From Bryobacterales bacterium (GTDB taxonomy: Bacteria > Acidobacteriota > Terriglobia > Bryobacterales > Bryobacteraceae): a DNA stretch of 64,000 bases. Shown here one piece after another: positions 36,801 to 43,840 of the stretch. Position 1 is the first letter of the stretch; each line of letters starts with the position of its first letter. The stretch lies in the NCBI GenBank assembly GCA_016789905.1, contig JAEUQC010000147.1, positions 105,339-169,338 on the forward strand, written 5' to 3'. Under the pieces are notes generated by a model. The model did not search any database. It was not told where the DNA came from and saw nothing but the letters and a program-made list of their open reading frames with translations. Made by a program: the position numbers and the translations under genes.

Positions 36801-37216
36801 GCCGCATCGTCACCTGCAACGGCCGCCGCCTGCCCTTGCAGCCCACCGGCGTCCACGGCGAATTTGTCTGCGGCGTCCGCTTCCGCGCCTGGCAGCCCCC
36901 GCGCTGTCTCCACCCCACCATTCCCGTCCACACCCCCCTCGTCTTCGATCTGCTCGATCTCGCCGCCGGCCGCTCCGTCGGCGGCTGTACGTACTATGCC
37001 GGCCACCCCGGCGGCCGGAACTACGAGACCTTCGCGGTAAACTCAAATGAGGCCGAGTCCCGCCGCATGGCTCGATTCGTGCCGTTCGGGCACACCCCGG
37101 GCCCCATGCCGGTTCCGCCGGTAGAGGATAACCCGGAGTTCCCCGCCACCTTGGATCTGCGCCGCCCAACGGCCGCGGCCATGGCCAGAAAAATGTCTTT
37201 TGGGGGAGGTTGGTGA
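33878..37216 (+). CDS. Transglutaminase-like + DUF2126 protein
   Basis: A 1112-residue protein. Residues 1-90 are the bacterial transglutaminase-like N-terminal domain; about 170-260 is a papain-like transglutaminase fold with Cys180 in SGSCRDSSW, a His in DLHAWAEVYLPGAGW and an Asp in LDPTSG, so a thiol protease or amide-transfer active site appears intact. The remaining 800 residues are the DUF2126 region, with QGKWYPGEQLPRWAY, FMLDGRHTGTGGGNH, LNHPSLSYLFSGVFIGPTSQAP and RWGTRLHDRYLLPFYVERDF, resembling glutamine-synthetase-like amidoligase sequence in its HTGTGGGNH motif. Its ATG overlaps the alpha-E stop, and its end overlaps the next start (GTGA). The combination suggests cleavage and ligation of an amide bond in one polypeptide. 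Confidence 0.92.
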   Translation: MGIRVALHHKTVYKYDRLVSLGPQIVRLRPAPHSRTAIVSYSLKVEPAKQFINWQQDPQSNYLARFVFPDPTRELSLEVDLVAEMAVINPFDFFLEPYAETFPFSYETWEQSELRPFMETLPLGPHLEKYLAGISRETKQSVNFLVDLNMRLQQDIRYLIRLEPGVQTPEETLESRSGSCRDSSWLLVQILRRLGLAARFVSGYLIQLKPDVKSLDGPSGAAEDFTDLHAWAEVYLPGAGWIGLDPTSGLFAGEGHIPLAATPDPQGAAPVTGMVSPCEVEFHHEMWVTRIHEDPRVTKPYTDNQWEAILSLGDAIDGELLSGDVRLTMGGEPTFVSIDDMDGEEWNTAAHGPNKQRMASELLGRLRDRFAPGGLLHFGQGKWYPGEQLPRWAYACYWRTDGRPLWHDAKLVAEPHMDYGYGAAEAERFAVALARRLAIGPEFLVTAYEDPITYINKERDLPINVDPLNNKLDDPEERERLRRVFERGLGQPVGYVLPLQRGWGKNGPEWQSGLWMLRARHLFLMPGDSPVGYRLPLQRLPWQPASEVQQIWTIDPLAPANPLPVPKRQIDAARLGDARPQMQKASDPPPSFPPGTPVVRTALTVEPRAGKLFVFLPPVSSADEYVELVAAIEDTAAGLKMPVLLEGYTPPSDPRLRNIKVTPDPGVIEVNTDPSSSWRELVDKTNILYGEARLSRLGTEKFMLDGRHTGTGGGNHLVLGGPTAADSPFLRRPDLLRSLLGFWLNHPSLSYLFSGVFIGPTSQAPRVDEARADSVYELEVAFSLIDRNSQCPPWLVDRIFRNLLVDITGNTHRAEFCIDKLYSPDSSTGRLGLLELRAFEMPPHARMSLAQQLLVRALVAWFWREPFTAQPIRWGTRLHDRYLLPFYVERDFDWVIDALQRAGYPLQAEWFGPHVEFRFPVYGRVNYDGVEIELRQAIEPWYVLGEEPGGGGTTRFVDSSVERMQVRVRGLTNERRIVTCNGRRLPLQPTGVHGEFVCGVRFRAWQPPRCLHPTIPVHTPLVFDLLDLAAGRSVGGCTYYAGHPGGRNYETFAVNSNEAESRRMARFVPFGHTPGPMPVPPVEDNPEFPATLDLRRPTAAAMARKMSFGGGW

Positions 37217-39744
37217 ACAAATCCAAGCCGGTCGCGCCTCGGTCGAAGTGGGAAGAATTCCGCTACCGTCCGGTGCCCGGTCATTGGGATGAAGCCCTCC
37301 ACCCGTCCGGCTTCCCGCGCCGCCACTGGCGCGGACTCGCCACCGCCGTCGGCCGCATGGGCTTTGCCCAGTTCACCCGCAGTTGGCACGTCGGCCAGCA
37401 ACTCATCCAGGCCAATGGCGTTACCTACAACGTCGGCGGAGACCCCGCCGGCAAGGAACGCCCCTGGCCCATGGACCCCATTCCCCTCGTCGTTCCTCCC
37501 GCCGAATGGACCGCCATTGAACGCGCCGTCGCCCAGCGCGCCACCCTCCTCAACGCCATGCTGCACGACCTCTACGGCGCGCAGCGGCTCGTCAAGGACC
37601 GTCATCTCCCCGCCGCCCTCGTCTTCGCCAACCCCCATTTCCAACGCAGTTGTTACGGCCTCTCCCCCGTCGGCGGTGTCCCCCTTCAAACCTACGCCGT
37701 CGATCTCGCCCGCTCCCCGGATGGCCGCTGGTGGGCCCTCGGCGACCGCACCCAGGCCCCCTCCGGCATCGGTTACGCCCTTGAAAATCGCCTCGTCAGC
37801 GCGCGCATCCTCCCCGGCGTTTTCAATCAATGCCACGTCCGCGCGCTCACCCGTTTCTTCGACACCAAGCGCAACTCCCTCCTCGCCCTCGCCCCCAGCC
37901 GTCGCGATTCGCCCCGCGTCGTTCTCCTCACCCCCGGCCCCCACAACGAAACGTATTTTGAACACTCCTTCCTTGCCGGCCACTGGGGTTTTCCCCTCGT
38001 CGAAGGCGCGGATTTAACCGTTCGCGATAGCCGTGTCTTCCTCAAAACCCTTTCCGGCCTCGAACCCGTCGACGTCATTCTCCGCCGCATGGACGACGCC
38101 TTCTGCGATCCCCTCGAACTCCGCGGCGATTCGCTCCTTGGCGTCCCCGGCCTCATGCAGGCCGTTCGCAACGGTGCTGTCGCGGTTGATAACGCCATCG
38201 GCTCCGGCGTCCTCGAAACGCCTGGCCTCATGGCCTTTCTCCCCGGTCTCTGCCGCCTTCTGCTCGGCGAAGAACTCCTCCTCCCCTCCGTCGCCACCTG
38301 GTGGTGCGGCCAGCCCGAACCCCGCCGCTACGTCTACGAACATCTCGATCAGCTCGTCATCAAACCTGCCTTCCGCAAATACGGCCTTCATCCCGAATTC
38401 CCCGCGCAGATGAGCAAGGCCGCCCGCGAAAACCTCATCCAGCGCATCGAAGCCCAGCCCGAACTCTTCGTCGCCCAGGAGATGGTGGCCCTCTCTACAG
38501 TCCCCGTTCGCACCGAAAAGGGCCTCGTCCCGCGTCACGCCGGCCTCCGCGTCTTCGCCGCCCGCGATGGACAGAGCTATGCCGTCATGCCAGGCGGCCT
38601 CACCCGTGTCGCCGGCGAATCCTCCTCCGTCGTCGCCATGCAACTCGGCGCCGGCAGCAAAGATACCTGGGTCCTCGAAGATCACGAAGAACCCGCCCCC
38701 GCCGTCCGTCCGTCCATCCTCGTCCGCGCCGGCCGCACCAGCTTGCCTAGCCGCGTCGCCGACAATCTCTTCTGGCTCGGCCGCTATGCGGAACGCGTCG
38801 ATAGCGGTGTCCGTCTGGTTCGTTCCCTCCTGCCCGCCCTTTCCGGCGAAGAGGATTTCGGTCGCGCCGCCTCCATGGAAACCGTCGTCCAACTCCTCAC
38901 CGGCCTTCGCTTCCTTCCGGAAAACGCCCCCGAACTTCCGCTCGGCCAGCAGCGCTGGCACCTGCAAAAACTGCTCTCCGGCCTCATCTACGATTCCGCT
39001 CGCATGGGCGGCCTCGGCTGGAATCTTAAGCAAATGCGCCGCTCCGCGTGGAATCTCAAGGAGCGCCTTTCTTCCGACACCTGGCGCGTTCTACAACAAC
39101 TCGAAGCCGATCTCGCCCGCACCCCGCCCGTCAATCCCGATCAGCGCCTCACCGCCCAGATCACACTCCTCGATGGCGTCGTCGTCACTCTCGCCGCCTT
39201 CTCCGGTCTCGTCATGGAGAACATGACCCGCGGCCACGGCTTCCGCTTTCTCGATCTTGGCCGCCGCCTCGAACGCGCCCTGCAAATAACCGATCTCCTT
39301 CGCGCCGGCATCGTCGAGGCCCCGCCCGAAACGGATGGCCATCTCCAACTCCTCCTCCACGTCGCCGACAGCACCATCACCTACCGCACCCGCAACCTCA
39401 CCATGCTCCGTGCCGATCTGGTCCTCGATCTTCTCCTCTGCGACGAAACCAACCCCCGCTCCGTCGGCATGCAGCTTTCCGCCCTGCGCGATCACGTGGA
39501 CGAACTCCCCGAACACGCCGAAATCGGCCGCCACTCCATCGAACAGCGCCTCGCGCTCAAAGCACTCACCGCCGTCCGCCTCGCCGAAGTCGCCCCCCTC
39601 ACCCGCCGCGACGCCGAAGGCAATCTTGGCCCGCTCGGTGACCTCCTCGCCAGCCTCAAAACCGACCTCTTCGATCTCTCCCAAGCCCTCACCGCGCAGT
39701 ATTTGAGCCACCTCCAAACCGCGCGTCTCCGTTCATCGGACTAA
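37213..39744 (+). CDS. Fused circularly permuted ATP-grasp + alpha-E protein
   Basis: An 843-residue fusion. Residues 1 to about 490 are a circularly permuted ATP-grasp domain (LNAMLHDLYGAQRLVKDR, VVLLTPGPHNETYFEHSFLA, VDVILRRMDDAFCDPLEL, lysine in DQLVIKPAFRKYG), and about 508 to the end is an alpha-E domain starting LPSRVADNLFWLGRYAER. It is the one-polypeptide form of the two genes at 31439-33878, but with considerable sequence divergence, so it is an old paralogue rather than a recent copy. GTG at 37213 overlaps the preceding TGA (GTGA) with GGGAGG upstream; a TTG three bases earlier is possible. The ATP-grasp half lost or changed some segments, for example GGYGM is replaced by RKYGLHPEF, so its activity may differ. 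Confidence 0.92.
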   Translation: MNKSKPVAPRSKWEEFRYRPVPGHWDEALHPSGFPRRHWRGLATAVGRMGFAQFTRSWHVGQQLIQANGVTYNVGGDPAGKERPWPMDPIPLVVPPAEWTAIERAVAQRATLLNAMLHDLYGAQRLVKDRHLPAALVFANPHFQRSCYGLSPVGGVPLQTYAVDLARSPDGRWWALGDRTQAPSGIGYALENRLVSARILPGVFNQCHVRALTRFFDTKRNSLLALAPSRRDSPRVVLLTPGPHNETYFEHSFLAGHWGFPLVEGADLTVRDSRVFLKTLSGLEPVDVILRRMDDAFCDPLELRGDSLLGVPGLMQAVRNGAVAVDNAIGSGVLETPGLMAFLPGLCRLLLGEELLLPSVATWWCGQPEPRRYVYEHLDQLVIKPAFRKYGLHPEFPAQMSKAARENLIQRIEAQPELFVAQEMVALSTVPVRTEKGLVPRHAGLRVFAARDGQSYAVMPGGLTRVAGESSSVVAMQLGAGSKDTWVLEDHEEPAPAVRPSILVRAGRTSLPSRVADNLFWLGRYAERVDSGVRLVRSLLPALSGEEDFGRAASMETVVQLLTGLRFLPENAPELPLGQQRWHLQKLLSGLIYDSARMGGLGWNLKQMRRSAWNLKERLSSDTWRVLQQLEADLARTPPVNPDQRLTAQITLLDGVVVTLAAFSGLVMENMTRGHGFRFLDLGRRLERALQITDLLRAGIVEAPPETDGHLQLLLHVADSTITYRTRNLTMLRADLVLDLLLCDETNPRSVGMQLSALRDHVDELPEHAEIGRHSIEQRLALKALTAVRLAEVAPLTRRDAEGNLGPLGDLLASLKTDLFDLSQALTAQYLSHLQTARLRSSD

Positions 39745-39747
39745 CCC

Positions 39748-40602
39748 ATGACCTACCGCGCCACCCACGTCACGCGCCACATCTACGAAGAGCCCGTCGC
39801 CCAGAGCGTCAACGAACTCCGCCTCACTCCCCGCGATTACGGCCGCCAGCACGTCCGCGAATTCGATGTCCAGGTGGAACCGGAGCCCGCCCTCTGGCGC
39901 ACCCGCAGGGATTGGTTCGGCAACGAAGTCACCACCTTTTCCATCTTCGAACCCCACGATCGCTTCACCGTCACCGCCACCAGCATCGTCGAAGTGGAAC
40001 CCGCCCGCGTCGGCGTCCTTCCCACAGTCCGTTGGGAAGAGGCCCGCGATATCCTCTCCGCCGGCACCGAAGACGCCTCGCTGGAAGCCTCCGAATACAT
40101 CTACGATTCCCCCTTCGTCGCCGCCACGCCCGATCTTGCCGCCTTCGCCAAACCCGTCTTCGAACCCGGCCGCCCCCTCGTGGAAGCCCTCGAAGAACTC
40201 TCCCGCAAAATCCATCGCGAATTCGAATACGCCCCCAAGTCAACGTCCATCGATATGCCCCTCGCCGAAGTGCTGGAAAACCGCCGCGGCGTCTGCCAGG
40301 ACTTTTCCCACGTCATGATCGGCGCTCTCCGCTCGCTCCGCCTCGCCGCCCGTTATGTCAGCGGATACCTCCGTAGCGGCGCTAACTACCAGGGTGCCGA
40401 AGCCTCCCATGCCTGGGTCGCCGCCTTCGTCCCCGGCGCCGGCTGGCTGCATTTCGATCCCACCAACGACATGGTCCCTTCCGACGGCCACGTCACTCTC
40501 GCCTGGGGCCGCGATTATTCCGACGTCACCCCGGTTAAGGGCGTCACCCTCGGGGGCGGCGCCCAACTCGTCGAAGTCGCGGTCCGCGTCGTTCCGGCCT
40601 AA
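39748..40602 (+). CDS. Transglutaminase family protein
   Basis: A 284-residue cytoplasmic protein with a bacterial transglutaminase-like N-terminal domain (about 1-80, MTYRATHVTRHIYEEPV) and a transglutaminase core. The catalytic triad is seen as Cys183 in NRRGVCQDFSH, a His in ASHAWVAAFVPGAGW and an Asp in FDPTND. These proteins usually act as proteases or amide-bond exchangers rather than protein cross-linkers. It starts 3 bp after the fused gene and closes the five-gene run. It is separate from, and shorter than, the transglutaminase part of the 1112-residue protein, so two such enzymes are made from this locus. Confidence 0.93.
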   Translation: MTYRATHVTRHIYEEPVAQSVNELRLTPRDYGRQHVREFDVQVEPEPALWRTRRDWFGNEVTTFSIFEPHDRFTVTATSIVEVEPARVGVLPTVRWEEARDILSAGTEDASLEASEYIYDSPFVAATPDLAAFAKPVFEPGRPLVEALEELSRKIHREFEYAPKSTSIDMPLAEVLENRRGVCQDFSHVMIGALRSLRLAARYVSGYLRSGANYQGAEASHAWVAAFVPGAGWLHFDPTNDMVPSDGHVTLAWGRDYSDVTPVKGVTLGGGAQLVEVAVRVVPA

Positions 40603-40606
40603 AACA

Positions 40607-41077
40607 CTACTTGAGCGTCGCCGCCGCCGCCACACCCGCGCCGGCAATCTGGCCGTCTTGCGCCGACGTCACACCGCTCACGCCAATCGCGCCGATCAAC
40701 TGCCCGTCCACCACCAGCGGCGTCCCGCCTTCCACCGGCAGCACGTCCGGCAGTTTCAGCATCACCGTCCGGCCACCCAACACGCCATCCTCCAGCACCT
40801 TTGACGGCCGCTTCATCCGTACCGCCGTCCGCGCCTTCATCTGCGCAATGTCCACCGAACCAATCTGCGTCCCATCCATCCGCTGCAGGTACAGCAGGTT
40901 CGCCCCGTCGTCCACCACGCAGATCACCACGTTCCAATTGTTCTTCCGCGCCTCGGCTTCGGCCGCTGCCGCTATCTTCTTCGCCGCCTCCAGCGTCAAA
41001 GCCTTCTTGCTCGCCAATTGCGAAAAGCCCGGCAGCGATGCCGCCACCAATGTCAGTGCCACTACGAATATACGCAT
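40607..41077 (-). CDS. GlcG/HbpS family protein, exported
   Basis: A 156-residue protein of the GlcG/HbpS-like family, with a signal peptide (MRIFVVALTLVAASLPGFSQ). The family core is visible: LTLEAAKKIAAAAEAEARKN, VVDDGANLLYLQRMDG, SVDIAQMKARTAV and GGTPLVVDGQLIGAIGVSG. Members bind haem, cobalamin-like molecules or act with glycolate oxidase, and several are periplasmic; the ligand here is unknown. The ATG at 41077 was chosen because it starts the signal peptide; the frame extends 28 residues upstream without a better start. It is convergent with the transglutaminase gene 4 bp away. Confidence 0.88.
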   Translation of the reverse strand: MRIFVVALTLVAASLPGFSQLASKKALTLEAAKKIAAAAEAEARKNNWNVVICVVDDGANLLYLQRMDGTQIGSVDIAQMKARTAVRMKRPSKVLEDGVLGGRTVMLKLPDVLPVEGGTPLVVDGQLIGAIGVSGVTSAQDGQIAGAGVAAAATLK

Positions 41078-41082
41078 GGGAT

Positions 41083-41355
41083 TTACAGTAGCAGATGCCG
41101 CCGTAACTGTTGTGCCATCACCAGCACTTCCTGCTTCACTTCCGCCGGCAGCCGCCGCCAATCGACGTCCAATACAGCAGCCGCCAGCCCATACGCCGCG
41201 TTCCGGTTCAGTCGCCCAGGGTACTTCTCAATCAACCGCACCCACGCCTCCTGCCAGCCGATCTCCAGAAGCTCCTCTCGCGTCGCAATCCCCACCCGCC
41301 GCAGTTCCGCGCCCATCGCCGGTCCCAGCCCCGGCGCCTTTTCAATCGGTGTCAC
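41083..41355 (-). CDS. Stand-alone TfoX C-terminal domain protein
   Basis: A 90-residue protein made of just the C-terminal domain of TfoX/Sxy, a helix-hairpin-helix-like fold. PGLGPAMGAELRRVGIATREELLEIG and LNRNAAYGLAAAVLDVDWRRLP match the family; the N-terminal TfoX domain is absent. In full-length proteins the pair regulates DNA uptake; the lone domain has no proven role. It starts with GTG at 41355, whose AGGAGG overlaps the stop codon of the VWA gene with only one base between, so translation probably depends on coupling. It ends 5 bp before the GlcG-like gene. Confidence 0.82.
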   Translation of the reverse strand: MTPIEKAPGLGPAMGAELRRVGIATREELLEIGWQEAWVRLIEKYPGRLNRNAAYGLAAAVLDVDWRRLPAEVKQEVLVMAQQLRRHLLL

Positions 41356-41360
41356 CCCTC

Positions 41361-42482
41361 CTAGTGAACCAGAATTCCCGGCCCTTTGGATGAACTCCCG
41401 TCCACGGTCCGCCGCTTGGTGATCACCGGCTCGGCCTTCCGCATCGGCACGGTTTCCAGCACCTCTTCCTCCGGCGCGCCGCTGCCCGCCGTAATCGCCG
41501 CCACATAGTACCGCCGGTAGCGCAGTGTCGCTCCCGGATACCGCGTCCGCACCCGTTCTTCCAGCGCGATCTCAATCGTCCGCCGGTCGCCCGCCGTCAC
41601 CCCCGCCGGCAAGTTGAAGTGCAGTCCATACCTCTGCCGCAGCCGGTTCAGCGTCGTGTCCAGCGCGGCCGCCGAATCCGCCTGCATCGCGTCCCCGCCG
41701 GATTCCTCGGCAATCTCGGCGCTCCCCGCTGCACTGGTTCTTCCCCCGCCTCCCATCGGTCCTCGCTGCCCGCCGCCGCGAGGCATACCGGGAATATTCG
41801 GACCATGGATCACCACGCCTCCCCATCCTCCACTCCGTCTAGGAATCCCGCCGCGCGATATCGCCATCGGCGGCACAAGCAGTACGCTCATCACCGTCTC
41901 CGCGCCTTGCAGTGCCCGCACCACACGTGCCTCATCGGCGGCGAATTCCGTTTGGTCGTCGGTCAATAAAACGATCGCCCGGCGCGCCTCCTTTCGCGCC
42001 TGCTTCTTCATGAACTGCGCCCCATCGAGCAGCGCCCGCGTAATGTCCGTACCACCGTTGAACGATTCGCTTCGCAGCAGATTTTGAAACTCCCGTTGCG
42101 CCTCGTTGTGCCCCGCCCGGAACGGCATCCGCAGCCGGCTCATCCGGTCGAACACCATCACCGCCACCCGGTCTTCCTTCCGCAGCGAGGGCAGGGATCG
42201 CTCCGCTGCCTCCGCCATCCGCTCCACATGCGGACGCATGCTGCCGCTCACGTCAATCAGAAACAGCAGGTCAATCGGCACATCCTCGCGGACGAAATTC
42301 TTGATCGCCCGTACTTGTCCCTGCTCCCGCAGTGTGAACGCTTCGGCTTCCAGTCCCTCCACCGCACGGTTGTCCCGGTCCAGCACTTGAACGTCCACGC
42401 GCACCAGCGTCGTGTCGCTCCGGAAAACAACCTCGTCTTGCGCCAACAGCCCAGCGCTCGCCAGCAGCAGCATTCGCTTCAT
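41361..42482 (-). CDS. VWFA-related acidobacterial protein (TIGR03436-type)
   Basis: A 373-residue exported protein. After a short signal peptide (MKRMLLLASAGLLAQ) comes a strand-rich lead-in typical of the acidobacterial VWFA-related family (FRSDTTLVRVDVQVLDRDNRAVEGL), then a von Willebrand A domain with an intact metal-ion-dependent adhesion site DVSGS (77-81) and NGGTDI as the third loop. A Gly/Pro/Arg-rich insert (about 215-255) interrupts the domain. The C-terminal part is charged. Function unknown; likely a periplasmic or surface adhesion or scaffolding protein. It heads a minus-strand run with the TfoX-C and GlcG-like genes. A truncated relative is at 63080. Confidence 0.9.
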   Translation of the reverse strand: MKRMLLLASAGLLAQDEVVFRSDTTLVRVDVQVLDRDNRAVEGLEAEAFTLREQGQVRAIKNFVREDVPIDLLFLIDVSGSMRPHVERMAEAAERSLPSLRKEDRVAVMVFDRMSRLRMPFRAGHNEAQREFQNLLRSESFNGGTDITRALLDGAQFMKKQARKEARRAIVLLTDDQTEFAADEARVVRALQGAETVMSVLLVPPMAISRGGIPRRSGGWGGVVIHGPNIPGMPRGGGQRGPMGGGGRTSAAGSAEIAEESGGDAMQADSAAALDTTLNRLRQRYGLHFNLPAGVTAGDRRTIEIALEERVRTRYPGATLRYRRYYVAAITAGSGAPEEEVLETVPMRKAEPVITKRRTVDGSSSKGPGILVH

Positions 42483-42534
42483 GCATCGTGAGACGCGCCC
42501 CGCCGCCTCCCGCGAATGCTAAGAACAGTAAACT

Positions 42535-43344
42535 TTAGAAAGTGATCGAAACCACCGCTTCAAACTGATTCTTCCGCGATAGCTGCGATTTCGTGTCGAA
42601 GTTCGGCTGCATCCATCGCGTGAACCGGAACTCCGGAACCAGTTTCACACCAAAATCGTCGGTGAACTGCGCCCCCACCGCGCCCGTGATCCCAATCCCC
42701 ATGTCGCGCGTCGGCACAATCGGTTTCGTGTCCGGAACCGTATCGGCGCCCAGCGTTGTTTCCCGCTCCGTACGAATCTTCCGGATATCCCGGAAGTTCA
42801 CTCCGCCGCCATAAAACGCCCGGTGCCCGGCCGCAAAGTGGTCTTTCGTGTAGCGGCGCAGCATCACTGTGTAGTCCCAGTAGTTCACAATGGAAGACTC
42901 TTCGAACGTCGTATGAATGCGGTCATCCAAAGGCGTGTTCGGGTTGTCCGTTCCCACATACGTGTCGATCGTCGACCCATGTGCCGATTTATGCAGCAGC
43001 ACGCTCCCCACCACCGCGAACTTGCTTGGCAGCCGCACCTGCACGTTTCCGCCCCACCCAATCCGGTATCCGCCCACGCCAGTCGTCGCCGTTTCCAGGT
43101 ACCCGGACCGTTCCTCGCCGTAGTCTTTCGGAACCATCGGCACCTGTCCCAGCACCGATAATGTCATGCCCACTGAAATCGGCTTCACATAGGCACGTCG
43201 TTTCAGATCGGTGGAAACGTTTGGAGAACCAGTCAAAACCGGTTTCGTCGGCGCCGGTGTCTGGGGCGCGGCTTGCCCGTAAAGACTGGCGATCATGGCA
43301 ACATGGACGGGTAGCGAGGTGATCCCTCGGCGGAAGCAAGACAT
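42535..43344 (-). CDS. Outer-membrane beta-barrel protein, unknown function
   Basis: A 269-residue protein with an N-terminal signal (MSCFRRGITSLPVHVAMIASLYGQA), a Pro/Thr-rich linker and alternating-residue strands that end in VVSITF, the C-terminal aromatic signature used for outer-membrane insertion. It looks like an OmpA/OmpW-size barrel of 8-10 strands. No enzyme or receptor motif is visible. It lies 52 bp upstream of the VWA gene on the same strand and could be in the same transcript. Confidence 0.75.
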   Translation of the reverse strand: MSCFRRGITSLPVHVAMIASLYGQAAPQTPAPTKPVLTGSPNVSTDLKRRAYVKPISVGMTLSVLGQVPMVPKDYGEERSGYLETATTGVGGYRIGWGGNVQVRLPSKFAVVGSVLLHKSAHGSTIDTYVGTDNPNTPLDDRIHTTFEESSIVNYWDYTVMLRRYTKDHFAAGHRAFYGGGVNFRDIRKIRTERETTLGADTVPDTKPIVPTRDMGIGITGAVGAQFTDDFGVKLVPEFRFTRWMQPNFDTKSQLSRKNQFEAVVSITF

Positions 43345-43421
43345 AATTCTCTTCGACTAGTGTAAGCCGTCTCCGGTGTACGCTGCTTGCCCATTATTTA
43401 CATCGCGCTATTCTGTTCCGG

Positions 43422-43832
43422 ATGACTGGATACGAAATCACCACCGACGCTTCCCGAATCCCTCTCGACGCACTCCACGCCGCCCTGCTTCGCCTCTACA
43501 CCTGTCACGCCATTCCTCTCCCGCTTCTGCCCCGCGCCCTTGCCAACTCGCTTCCCTTCGCCGCTCTCACTCCGGCTGGCGAACTCGCTGCCTTCGCCCG
43601 CGTTATCACCGATAAGGCCGTCTCCGCTCATATCACCGCCGCTTGCGTCCTCGAATCCCATCGCGGCCGCGGCCTCTCTCAGCAAATCATTGCCGCCATC
43701 CTCGCCCATCCCGATCTGCTCTCCGTCCACATGTTCTCCATCGAGAGCCCCGCCAACGGCTTCTTCACGCATTGCGGCCTTCCCCTCCATGCCGCCGCTG
43801 AACCGTACGGCGAACTCCGCCGCCCCGTATAA
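43422..43832 (+). CDS. GNAT family N-acetyltransferase
   Basis: A 136-residue GNAT protein with the acetyl-CoA loop ESHRGRGLSQQIIAAIL (R-G-R-G-L) and the usual central strands (FARVITDKAVSAHITAACV) and C-terminal FFTHCGL segment. The substrate is unknown. It is divergent from the outer-membrane protein gene and ends 8 bp before larE, so the two are probably co-transcribed. Confidence 0.88.
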   Translation: MTGYEITTDASRIPLDALHAALLRLYTCHAIPLPLLPRALANSLPFAALTPAGELAAFARVITDKAVSAHITAACVLESHRGRGLSQQIIAAILAHPDLLSVHMFSIESPANGFFTHCGLPLHAAAEPYGELRRPV

Positions 43833-43840
43833 TCGTTTCT

